From: Lytechinus pictus
Lineage: Eukaryota; Echinodermata; Echinoidea; Temnopleuroida; Toxopneustidae
Direction of reading: 5' to 3'
Length of the DNA: 64,000 nt
Assembly (NCBI RefSeq): GCF_037042905.1
Contig: NC_087252.1
Location: forward strand, 18,307,701-18,371,700
The notes under the pieces are model-generated. The model did no database searches, had not been told where the DNA came from, and saw only the letters and a list, made by a program, of their open reading frames with translations. Made by a program: the position numbers and the translations under genes. Below are positions 30,331-42,100 of this stretch, piece by piece (within the stretch, counting starts at the first letter, position 1; each line of letters opens with the position of its first letter).

Positions 30331-31930
30331 TCTATCATGAATCTCATTTCACCTCTCCTATGTTTATCTACTGTACACCATGATGTGGAATACCTAAGTA
30401 GTTTGTATCAAGCAAATTGTAACATTCATAATAACGAAACACACGAGCCATTTGATTTTGTTGAAATGATACATTACACTTTATTACATTATATTACATT
30501 GTAATATATACAAATATTACTTTCTATGCATTTTCTAATCGCAAGGAAATCCATCATTTACACGCAGCTCTAATTTGGTATAAATAATTAATTTAAAAGC
30601 AATGTACAAATTGAATTCATACATGTAGCAAATGGTGCATTCTCATGAAAAAAAAAAACACAATTGTATGCACCGAGTAATACATGTAGAACAAAACAAA
30701 ATTACATGTAAGCATATTCATAAAAAATTGAGATAAGGCAAAGAACCTTCAGAAAACGCCAGAGCACACTGGCAGAAAAAAAAATTGAGTAACGCTTTAG
30801 GTACACAACTTTCACAAGATCAAAATCAATCTTTCTTTTGATCCTCAAATTGGCTATCATCTTTAATTTTCCAGTCACCCCCCCCCCCCCCCATAAGGAC
30901 TTTAAAAATTGTTGTTTTTCTCATCCGACCAACTAAAATTTGAAAAAACAGGGTCGCTATTATTTTTTCCTTTTATTTCTTTTAGCAGACCCAAAATATA
31001 CAAATGCAATGTTTTTGTGAGAAAATGCCAGATGTGGGTGAAATATCTGTTTAAATTTGTATTCAATGGCTGGAAAAGCACTTAGTTATGTGTTTTGACC
31101 TGTTTGACTGCATAAATAAATCATCCCATATGTGATTTTCTTTGTGCAGTGCAGGAGTGAAGTTATTACAAAAATAACAAGAAAATCGAATTTGCTTTCT
31201 GGTTTTGGGCTTACATGTATGAGGGCAACATGACAAATAGTTTTTTCAAGGCCTGATGAGGAAAAAAAAATAAAAAGAGGGAGAAAATGAAAGATAGAAG
31301 GGACACGAGTATAAAAATGAGAGATAGGAGTCGTCTAACTCTATATTATCCCCGTTATTAAACCGAGAAATAGATGACGTCACTTAGAAGTCATCTTTAT
31401 CCCCAAAAGAAATGTGTCTCCAGTGTCTTAAAGTTCAAGGTATTTGTGCAAGTATTAAATGCTTGTTGACAACTTAATTGGGTTTTTCCAGACATATAAA
31501 CAACACACAAGTTTGTGAATAGGATATGCAAATATAATAAGCATTTTGAGCAACATAAATTATTGGTCCAATAGTTCACTAGCGAATACAAAGTTTTATA
31601 CATGGAATAAACAATTAAATCTGCCACCTGAATGAGTACAATGGTATTGCTGTGCAAGAAGGAAGGAAGAGCATAATTCTATATAGCTATACATCAATAC
31701 CATATTCTGTGTAATACTTTCACTCACTTCTGACTTTTGTCTGGTAAATTCATCCTGATGCTGTGTACAAAGAGGTTCTGTTGTTTTTTTTCCATTCTGG
31801 AATTTCTGGATCATAACCTAAATTTAGGTGGTGTTTCCTTATCAAGCTGTGCATAAATTCTGGATGAGTTTACGCATGGCTGCTGACCCTTTCTTTAGTG
31901 TTATCGGTACATCAGACTCACAGTCATCTG
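30331..31930. other. Intergenic AT-rich sequence between convergent COG8 and GABPA
   Basis: No exon, RNA gene or clear repeat could be supported here. There are homopolymer runs (C-run at about 30877-30891, A-runs) and no extended open frame. Confidence 0.5.
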
Positions 31931-32085
31931 GTGGGTGTTTCATAAAGCTGTTTGCATGAGTGCCTATACGGACGGAATGGTGACCCTTTCTTGTCCAACA
32001 TGATAATCCCTATGTTCATGTAAGTTACCACCTAAAAACATGGTCCTGTCGTTTGTAAAGTCATGAGCTTCATGAAACACCCACC
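31931..32085. mobile_element. Palindromic MITE (GTGGGTGTTTCATAAAGCTG family)
   Basis: Starts GTGGGTGTTTCATAAAGCTG and ends AGCTTCATGAAACACCCAC(C). The inner TGGTGACCCTTTCTTGT word is family-typical. A cluster of relatives and fragments follows at 32350-32650 and 32731-32872. Confidence 0.75.
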
Positions 32086-32227
32086 AAATTCCACCAGCTC
32101 CAGATGACATCCGACTAATGTTTGCATCTGAATGAAAAGTTTACGATATCTCAAAATTATTTGACTGCAGGAGATTCACTCCCACTCGGAACATGGAGCT
32201 TGGGTATGTCACAAGTACGGGCAACCA

Positions 32228-32351
32228 GGGTCCCGTAGGTTAGCGATTGATTGCACGCTTGATTTTTACAATTGATTGTACATTGTAGTCAGTGGAATCA
32301 ATCGTAGAAATATGTTCTACGATCATTGCTAATTTTTGTGTTACGGGCCAC
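32228..32351. mobile_element. Short palindromic element (GGGTCCCGTA / TTACGGGCC ends)
   Basis: AGGGTCCCGTAGGTTAGCGA pairs with TTGCTAATTTTTGTGTTACG, GGCC. The central segment TACATTGTAGTCAGTGGAAT matches the sister copy at 58268-58412 in inverse orientation. A third fragment is at 39535-39640. Confidence 0.7.
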
Positions 32352-32730
32352 ATGTGGGTGTTTCACACATCTGCCTGTACAGTTACTTACAGATGACATT
32401 ACTACGGGCGTAAATTAATGAAATCATGCTATTCAAGTAAGGGGGATGACACAATAGTTCATCCCCTGCCCCCCCTCCCCCGAACAATAGATTTACTGCT
32501 TGAATTTACACCAATGGACATTCCGCACGACTGGAACATGTTCTGAGGTGCTCGGACAGCTAAGAATATATAATTTATCTTGAGAGAGGGCCACCAGTCG
32601 TGCGTAAAGTCACACATGTACATAACTTACAAACAGCTTATGAAACAGCCTCCTTCAACAAGTAGGACAGAGGCTATGCGTACCTTATGAACATCGTTGT
32701 AAAACACAATCCTGAGTATTGCTAGTGAGC

Positions 32731-32872
32731 GGGTGGGTGTTTCATAAAGCTGTTCGTAGGTTAGGAGCGACTTAAAGAACGACTGGTGAACCTTTCTTAT
32801 GCGCTAAATAATCACCAACAAACATTTAATGGTGAATATCATTTACCACAAGAAAGGATCACCCATGTGACC
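32731..32872. mobile_element. MITE copy (GTGGGTGTTTCATAAAGCTG family), right end truncated
   Basis: GGGTGGGTGTTTCATAAAGC, then GACTGGTGAACCTTTCTTAT, mirrored by CCACAAGAAAGGATCACCC. The terminal inverse GAAACACCC is missing on the right. Confidence 0.65.
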
Positions 32873-33379
32873 TACAATCAGGTACCTACATGTAATAGAG
32901 AGAAGGCCAAGATAAGCGGTTCCCAAATCAAGATTTGCAACACCACACAATGGCTGTCTAAAAAATACTGATGCTGGCTCCAAAGTTTTGGAGGTATCCA
33001 GTCCACAGTATTGGACTGACAGACAAATATGACATAGCATTGAGGCTCAAAATTCTAGTATGTAACAATCAACATGTCATAAGGTTTGTCCTACATTCCT
33101 GCAAGGATTTCACACAAGGTTATCTAGGGGAAATTCTGGATGGAAATGAACACTGCCATGTTGAGAAAGAAGAGAGTTCAATATTGCTACAATGTGCTTC
33201 GGAAAAGTGCAATTATCACCATGATGTCATATTCCCTCATTTCACTGTTCTGAGAGATTGTCATTCTCCAATTTTTTGACGAAGCAAATAATGAGGACAT
33301 TGGTGATGTGATATTCAGCTCTCGAGGGAAGTCTTGAATGTCCTCTCGAGGATGTGCCAAAGCCATAGGTTCACCAAAA

Positions 33380-33885
33380 GACCATTCCTACAGCTCCTAC
33401 TGCTCAACAGTTGATATCCTCATATTGTCCGAAGCCATGGCATCACTACTGGCATGCCTTAATTCAGGTTGTTGACATTCCTCGCCTAGTTCTGCAGACC
33501 ATTCCTACTGCTATGCAGTTGATATCGTCAGTGTTCTGAACCAGGTCATCACTGCTGGCACGACTTAACTTACTTTGTCGACATTTCTTGACTAGTTTAT
33601 TGAGTTCTGCAGACCATTTCTACTGCTAAGCAGTTGAAATCGTCAGTGTTCTGAACCAGGTCATTACTGCTGGCATAACTTGACTTAGTTTGTCTACATT
33701 CCTTGACTAGTTTATTGAGTCTCGCAGACCATTCCTACTGCTATGCAGCTTATATCGTCACAGTGTTCTGCACCAAGCCATCACTGCTGGCATGACTTGA
33801 CTTAGTTGGTTGGTTGACAATCCTTGACTAGTTTAATGAGTTCCACTGCCAAGTATCCTTCAGGCTCCAAAGATCACAGATAAAA
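33380..33885 (-). pseudogene. Four decayed tandem copies of the GABPA terminal exon tail
   Basis: Downstream of the GABPA stop (minus strand), copies at 33727-33885, 33613-33722, 33497-33612 and 33380-33496 repeat the final coding segment and stop region, with a period of about 115 bases. On the plus strand each has GACCATT(C/T)CTACTGCT, GTTGATATC(G)TC, CATCACTGCTGGCA and (in three of the four) TTGACTAGTTTA. The copy nearest the gene reaches further back, to the GATCACAGA that encodes CDL in the true exon. All carry frameshifts or substitutions. Two copies keep AATAAA on the minus strand (from the LNKL codons). Confidence 0.85.
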
Positions 33886-33920
33886 AGCCATTAAAGTTCA
33901 CCAAAAGACCATTCCTACTG

Positions 33921-36108
33921 CTATGCAGTTGATATCGTAACAATGTTTTGCACCAGGTCATCACTGCTGGCATGACTTAACTTAGTTTGTCGACATTCGT
34001 TGACTAGTTTATTGAGTTCTGCTGCCGAGTATCCCATAAGGCTCCTAAGATCACAGACAAATTTGTAGACAAACCTCTGACCATGGACCTTGGCTATCAT
34101 GTCACCATCGTAGTAATATCTAGAGAGGGAAAGAGAGAAGACATACCCTCATACAATATACAAATAGCGAATAGGCATGAGTGCGATGGTGCGAGGTTTT
34201 GCATGAGGTGAAAGAAAGATGCTCTATTCAACGAGGCGAGAGCCGAGTTGAATAGAGCGTCTCTTTCTTTCACCGAATGCGAAATTTCGCACCATTGCAC
34301 GAATAAGAATATTCGCTATTTGTGTTGTACAACGCCTCGGAATTTAGCGAAAAAAAAAACAACAACCACAGTATTCCCTGCAGTAATCTACGAAAAGGAA
34401 GCAAAAATATTGAAAGCGAAAAGTAAAATCCCACAAGCGCACATGTCCTTGGGCAGCATTGCGCATTTAGCCAGCAGGCTATACGCGTATTTCACCTTCA
34501 TTTTTACTGCGCAATGAATTAAATCGTATTGTGACGTCACCTCCTAAGGCCGTGCAACGGTACATTTTGGATGGTACGTCTTGTGTGCAACGGTACGAAT
34601 GTTTGACATTCAGCCTCCCATTTGCTCGCGTACAACAAGCTAAGTAGGCGTTGTACAACATGGTATTATCTCTTCTCTTACACCCACTGATTTAAAAATG
34701 TACTCTTTATTGTAGATCTGCCTACCTGTAGTGATTAAGCAAGAAAATGATCATTTTGAAAATGTGGTATTGCAAATTCATAGACATCTGAAATAAGTCT
34801 TACAGAATTTGTTTCCAACTATAAGCATTTCGGATGGATTATTTTGACATCAGAAATGGAAGTAAATGTAGAGCTGAATCCAGGTTAGAATCTAATGGGC
34901 AACCGTAACTCAAGACAGCTCCACTGCGGTAGGTTCAGACCTGCCAACCTGGGAATGAAAAACTGTATTCTGTGACAAAAAAACTGTATTTTCCCCAAAA
35001 AAAGTGTATACATATTCTGGTTCTGGAATTGTGGATGGCTTACTGAGTTCATTTTGGAAACTGGGACGAGCCATGATCTTGATATTAAAGAAAACTGACA
35101 TTTTTGAAGGACATGACTCTCCCCAACAACACGAGGGATACATTTACTGCAAAATCGTATACATCTTGATGAATAACTGAACAAAAACATAAACTGCCTT
35201 TCACAATAATCAATGTCTACCACCGTATTTTATTGTATTGATATTCTGTCAAATACAGAAAACGACAACCATATGTATATACAAAGATCGTCATATCAGT
35301 AAAAATGGATGGCTTACTCAGTGTAGACAACATACAGCAATGTTTTACAGAGGGGTCCCTAAATAACCATCACCAGATAAATATTCTCTCTCTCTTTTTT
35401 TTTACCTTAATGCTCTGCTGAGCTTCTCATAGTTCATGGACGGTTTGTTCTTCCTCTCTCCCCACTTCTGAGCGACACGCTCCGGATCGTTGAGTCTGAA
35501 CTCCCCGTCGGCCCCAACCCATGAGATGCAATCCATGGCGTCCTTGTCTGTCAACAGCTCTAATAAGAACTGCCACAGCTGAATCTGACCATTGTTACCT
35601 AGAAACGAAAAAGCACAAGTACATAGACATGTCACGGCTCTGTGGATCAGTCTCCGGACTTTGAAACATACCTAAAAGCAGAATGCATATGTAGGGGGGT
35701 TATGGCTCAGTGGATTTGTCTCCGGACTTTGTACCACAAGGTCGGGGGTTCGCATCCCACCAAAGCACTTCACTTGCCATTCAGATCGTGATGAACTGGG
35801 CAGTCTTATATTGAAATAATAATTAATGTATTCATTATAAAGGGCAGAGTTATAATAATCCTTTTGCGAGATGGATTTTACAAGGATTTTAAAAAATATT
35901 TTGAAATCAAGTACTATGTATCATTCCATGTTTATAACCACTGGAAGTGGTGCAGAAGGTTTGTTGTCACAGTTATTCAGTTAACTGCTTCTGCCCCTGG
36001 CATTCCAGAGGTGAATTTATATTGTGTTGATAATTCTTGGTCTTAGATAGATAGATAGAAAAATAGGCAGACAGATAGAAAGATAGGCAGATAGATAGAT
36101 AGATAGAA

Positions 36109-36179
<71 letters not shown>

Positions 36180-39100
36180 TAGATATATAGATAGACAAAT
36201 AGATAGATAGAAAGATAGATAGATAGACAGACAGACAAACAGATAGATAGATAAACAGAAAGATAGATAGATAGAAAGATAGATAGATAGAAAGATAGAT
36301 AGATAGATAGAAAGATAGGCAGATAGATAGACAGACAGATAGATAGATAGATAGATAGATAAACAATAAATAAAACAGCAACTACAACTAAAACCAATAA
36401 AAGTACTACTACTAATAATAACAGCAATAATGGTGAAACAAATGTAAATTTGGAAACCATATGAACAGGGGATCCTACCTGTCCTGTTTCCAGGTGAGAA
36501 TTTGTCGTCTGTACTGCTACTTCTCGATACCGCACGAGGGCGCTTTGATGCGGGTGTTTTGGCAGGAAGGGAACCGTTTACCGTTTCAGTGACAGATTCT
36601 GAGTGAAAATACCAGTGACATTGATTTTAGACAGAGCATGCTCATCACTATTATATGGTCACTATGAACATAATCTCATATCAGTGAAGCACAGAATAAA
36701 TATCAAGACCAACACAAAGATTAAAGATGTCATTTATTTGGCTTACCTCCAAAATCTATTCAACCAAAGGAATCTATCTGACATAGCAGCATAAATTTGA
36801 CTTAGTAAAAGATGGAAATAGCACTGTACATGCATGCTCAAGTAAGTAATTCATTACTTAAAACAATGAATTTATGTAATTTACGTCATGTATCTAAAAA
36901 AACATTTTGAACAAACATGCATTTTAGATGTTGATGTTGCTGGCCGTCCATAGTTGTGATTGATCGGATCAATCGCAACTACATGGAGATCTACAATGGA
37001 ATGGTGACAATCACTGATTTTCAAGACTTTCTCATGAACTCATGGATTGCTAGCTGCTACATTATTTCAGCTTTAAAGATATAAAGGATGGTTCAACGTA
37101 CCTTCCGCTGCAATAGCCATCGATGTAGATCCACACTGATCAACAGCTGAATAATAAAAGAAAATCAAACAAAATGAACACATCTATATGCTAAGATTCA
37201 ATTCAATTCTTTATTCCATTTCCATTCAAAACATAATACAAAGTAATATAAAGTAATACAAATCAAGTACAATTTTACAGATGAGCATTCTTACTTCGTA
37301 AAACAAAAAACAGTATAATATTGAGCATAAATGGAAATGAGAGGGGTCCACTAAAAAACAAAGCTTGTAAAGTGTGGATCCCCCTTTGAAATGAAGAAAA
37401 TATAATCGACTTATTCATATATTTTACAGATGAGCATTCTTACTTCGTAAAACAAAAAACAGTATAATATTGAGCATAAATGGAAATGAGGGGGGTCCAC
37501 TAAAAAAGCAAAGCTTGTAAAGTGTGGATCCCCCTTGGAAATGAAGAAAATATAATCGACTTATTCATATATGCGTATATATACAGGAAAGGAAAAAGAG
37601 AAAAATTGGGTAAGCATTTTCAAGGGGGGGGGGGCACTGCCTCAATATTGGTATACACATGTATGACCACAAAAATGCTTAAAGAGGGTACTTGAGTGCC
37701 GGTGGTAGTGGGTGGGGGGGAGGGTCAAGACTCACAAAGCAAGTAATAAAATAAATAATACCTCTTTACGGGGGGGGGGGGGACTGCCTCAATATTGGTA
37801 TACACATGTATGAACACAAAAATGCTTAAAAAGGGTACTTGAGTGCCGGTGGTAGTGGGGGGGGGGGGGTCAAGATATCTCTTTACGAAAGAGGAAAATA
37901 TTGATGGAAAAGGCTATATTTGTGGAGCTAACTCATTCAAAGTCAATTCAAACTATCGTTCCCCACAATATATTTGTCCTGATTTTTGTGTGATTCCTTG
38001 ATTATGGGTATGTTATGAGTATGACTATCAATATCTGGGAGAAATCTATGATTGAAGCACTGGATAGGACAATACATATATTTGACAAATCAAAATGCAT
38101 CAAAGGGTATTTTTTTACATAGGTAGCACATCTCCAGTGATATATCTAAGTGGCCCAAGGCCCATGATATTGAGAGAATGGACAATATCCACTAATATAC
38201 TAAAGCTTCATTCCTAAATAATGAGCATGCATATCGTAAAGTGGGATGAGAATGTCAAAACAATACTTTGTAAGTGATTATATCAGAGCAATTTTCCCCA
38301 AATTTTCCCATTCATAATAAAAACTTCTTGAGTTCTTTTTTTTTATTAGAATTAAATTGGGCAAGGGAAAGTTGGACATAAATATATGGCATTGCCCTCT
38401 TTTAAAGGAAGGAAAGTAATAATCCAATGTCCAATTGCAGAATGTTTCAACTTTTGGGTTTCTATATCCCTCTTGAATTAAAAATTTATGTTCTTAACTG
38501 TAGAGGAGGTACGGTTATAACTTATCTTTACCCATAATTCATCCATATAGTTTTATATTATCTATATCAAATATTTTTTGATCGCTCATGTTGCATGCTA
38601 CACCCCTTTATATTACAAGTACTTTATTATTATATTAAAGGATTGGTATAAATAGACTACGTTATCAGATAATTTTCGTCACTTTATAAAGAGTTGCAGC
38701 GGCACTCGAAAGCTCGTGAACTTGTAAGCTAGTGAACACTTTTTGCGAGAGTGATCACAAATTTCATTGTTGACCATAGTAGATTGCGAGACAAATGAAT
38801 ACCCTCTAGCGAATACTTTATTATTGTTTAGTATTTAATAGATATTGAAAATCAACCATTGGAATTGGAACAGGAGGCTTCATGCCACAGTAATTCAGTT
38901 AAATCTTTCTGCCCTTGGTGTTTCAATGGTTGATATCTTTTATTTTGTATTGTTTATACTGAAATGTATTTTTTGTATTATTTGCCGAATAAATAATAAT
39001 AATAATAACTCACTACTCCTCATAAGCTCTAGATGAGTCCAGAACAGATCGGCAGATTCTTTGGGGAACAGATCGCAGAATTCTTTCTTCGTAAGACAGC

Positions 39101-42100
39101 ACATCTTATTCCCCGTCATGATGATGTTTTTAACATGATCTGCAGATTCGGTAGCGAACTCTCCTGCTGCCCATAATAACCAGTGTAATGTTTGGTCTTC
39201 AGTCCATAGTTGTGGATCTAGATTTATACATTTAAAAAAATGAAAAGATGAGTGGAAAAAGAGCGTAACAGTGATGTATTTAACGGTTCCATGACATTTG
39301 CTTCGGAGACCATTGCTCCGCTGTAAATTCTGCACACTAATGGAATTTCCAACTTCAACTCTTGATTTACCACTATACCCTATCCTAAACCTAACCATAA
39401 ACCTTGCATAAAACCCTATTGCAACCCTAACCCTAACCTTGTATCTCAGACAAAATACAGCCTGGAGCAATTGTTTCAATTGTCGCCGGAGCAAATGTCG
39501 CGTCACAGTTTTTAACATGATCTCGGCCCTGAAACATGAAACCTAGCAATTGATCGTGGGACTGATTTGCAAGAGATCATCCACAATAATAAATTTATAC
39601 AATCAATCGTAGAAATCAATCCCACAATCCATTGCCCACAGAACTTACCAATGCTATGATTGTCACTGTATTTTTACTGTTCAATTTTGAGGGGGCCTGA
39701 AAAATTGTGTTTTCCAGGAAATTCTGTAAACTCTGCATTCTTCCCAAATCCCTATTGCAGAAAACTGGGGACTCAGATTCTATCCTATCCTATTTTGAAT
39801 CCTTAAATCAAATTTTTCTTTAAAATTTTGAAAAACATTTAAAAAAAAATCATCATTCTTACAAGTATAAATATCCCATTTCTTGAGGGGAAAATTATAT
39901 TTAGTGTCACTTTCCCATCAAAATTCCTACTAAATAGGATAACAATAATAATAATTGGATAATACCAATCTATAACTGCTCAAAGTGCTTCACAATTATT
40001 ACTACCCGGTCACTGGATTCATAGCTTTTTAAGCAGCCTGTTTGGCGCACACTTCCTAAACCAAGGACAATGACGGTTGTTTCCTACCAGTACCCAGTTA
40101 GCACCTGGGTGGAGAGTGGCAAAGTGTAGATTGACGCCTTGCCATAAGGACACTAAGCCATGGTGGGATTCGAACTGACAGAGTCAGAACCGGTACACCA
40201 CGAAGCTTCCAGAAAAGCCTACCAATTGGCAGATCTGGGCGCCGTCTTACAAAGAGTTACCATTGATCCAATCAACTCTATGGAAATCCATCAATGCCAT
40301 ATTTTTTCTGCAGGAAATTTGCGAAATGTCCTTTGTAAACAATGGAGAACACACCAAGTTGTCCAGAAATCAATGAATTTATGGATATACATTCATATCT
40401 AGAAAATCTTTTGAACAAACATGCATTTTATATGTTGACTTTGCTGGATTTCCATAGTTGCGATTGATCGGATCAATCGCAACTCTTTGCAAGACAGGCC
40501 CCTGATAACAGGTTTGTAATCCAAATCTCTTACCATAAGGGATATTGAACTTATCCTGTTCATCTCTATAGTTACTGCAAACGATCCATCTCGTCACCTG
40601 TTCTTCTTCTACTTCGTCCCCTACAGCGCCCTCTACCAGCTTCAGGCTGTCATCATCCATGCTCTCGACTGGTACTATAAAGGCATTGAAAAAAAAATCA
40701 GAACATAGCAATAAATCCAACCAGTTTAGACAAAAAGGATAAATAGTTCCCCCCCCCCCAAAAAAAAAAAAAGCAAACACTATTAATGACTTGGTCTATC
40801 AAAATTAAACTACTAACACAGGTTTGGTAGTAGGGCAAGACTAGCAAAATTTAAATGCATAAAAATACTTATGTACATGTATATACCCATAATACATCAG
40901 TGAAAATGAAAGGGAACATTTCTGTTACCTATCTTCTCATGTCTGCACCCAACTCTGCCAAACTTTGCATGTGGCAATATGAAGCAGCAACAAACTGCAC
41001 TAGTATGCTGTACATAAGGAGATTGCATGGGGAATGATATCACCTTCAATTTGGTATGGTTTGATATTTCATGACAAAAAAAACGTATGTATAAAAGTTA
41101 AGGAAATTTGCAATTTCATAAAAGTGTCAACCCCTTTTTACACCCCCCCCCCCCCTCCTTTTATTATCACACAAAAACAGACTACTCTCTATAATATCAA
41201 AGATATAAGCAATTCCGTAAAATAACTGAAGGTCCGACCCACAGGTTCCTCAACTTTCAATTCACTTCATCAGCTGCCCAAGACATGATCATTTGAGGGC
41301 ATTACGATTTTACATAAGAGCTAGAAAACATGGACAATTATTGAAAGGCCCAACATAAAGGGGGACAGGCAGAATCTCCCTAATGGAGATCTTTCAGAAG
41401 AACGTGGACAAAAATTAGATTTTTTTTTTCTTCACCTTCTGCAATCATGGGTACCTCCACAGTTTCAATGATTGGTTTCACAATGTCAACGATGTTTAAC
41501 CGAGGCTTCACTCCTAGAAATAGAGAAGAGAAAATATTTGAGATTAGAGCATTTCGGAAGAGTCTCAAGGGATGGCAAAGAGAAGAGTTTCATTGAACTT
41601 GTTACATGTATCACTCTTTACGTTAATGTGACAAATGAGCATAGGTGTTGTGAGCATGTCAGTTGCTTGAGTGGGCAAACTGTAAAGATTAGAGAATGAT
41701 AGCCTTTTTCAAATTGATATCAAACCAAATGAAACTGGTCCCCAAACTAGACTTTTAAAAAACAACTATCAAACTCCATTACAATGATTTCATGACGATG
41801 GTGATAATGATATTGATATGGAGAAAGAATACATATATATATTTTGGGTTTCATAACATACTTTTAACGGAATTTACAATTCATATTCCTGGTGCAAAAT
41901 ACCTAAGCTAATGACACAATCCTTCGAACAGTGCCCCCTCACCTACACTAACCAAATCATAATAAAGAATAGGCAATTATATAGCACCCATATAGAAATT
42001 CTCTAATCCGAGGTAAAATATGGGAACTGTTGCTGCACTAGCACCATGACAGACATGCCAACCATTACCTTTTTAGAGTATTTGTTCCTCTTTTTTACTA

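Noticed and set aside
36017-36535. A 172-codon minus-strand frame
   Set aside because: Most of it is the GATA/GACA microsatellite. Its first part only overlaps true GABPA coding exon 8 in a different reading frame.
39365-39440. CCCTAA words as an internal telomere-type repeat
   Set aside because: Only a few imperfect units, shared with 25270-25335 as part of an interspersed repeat body.
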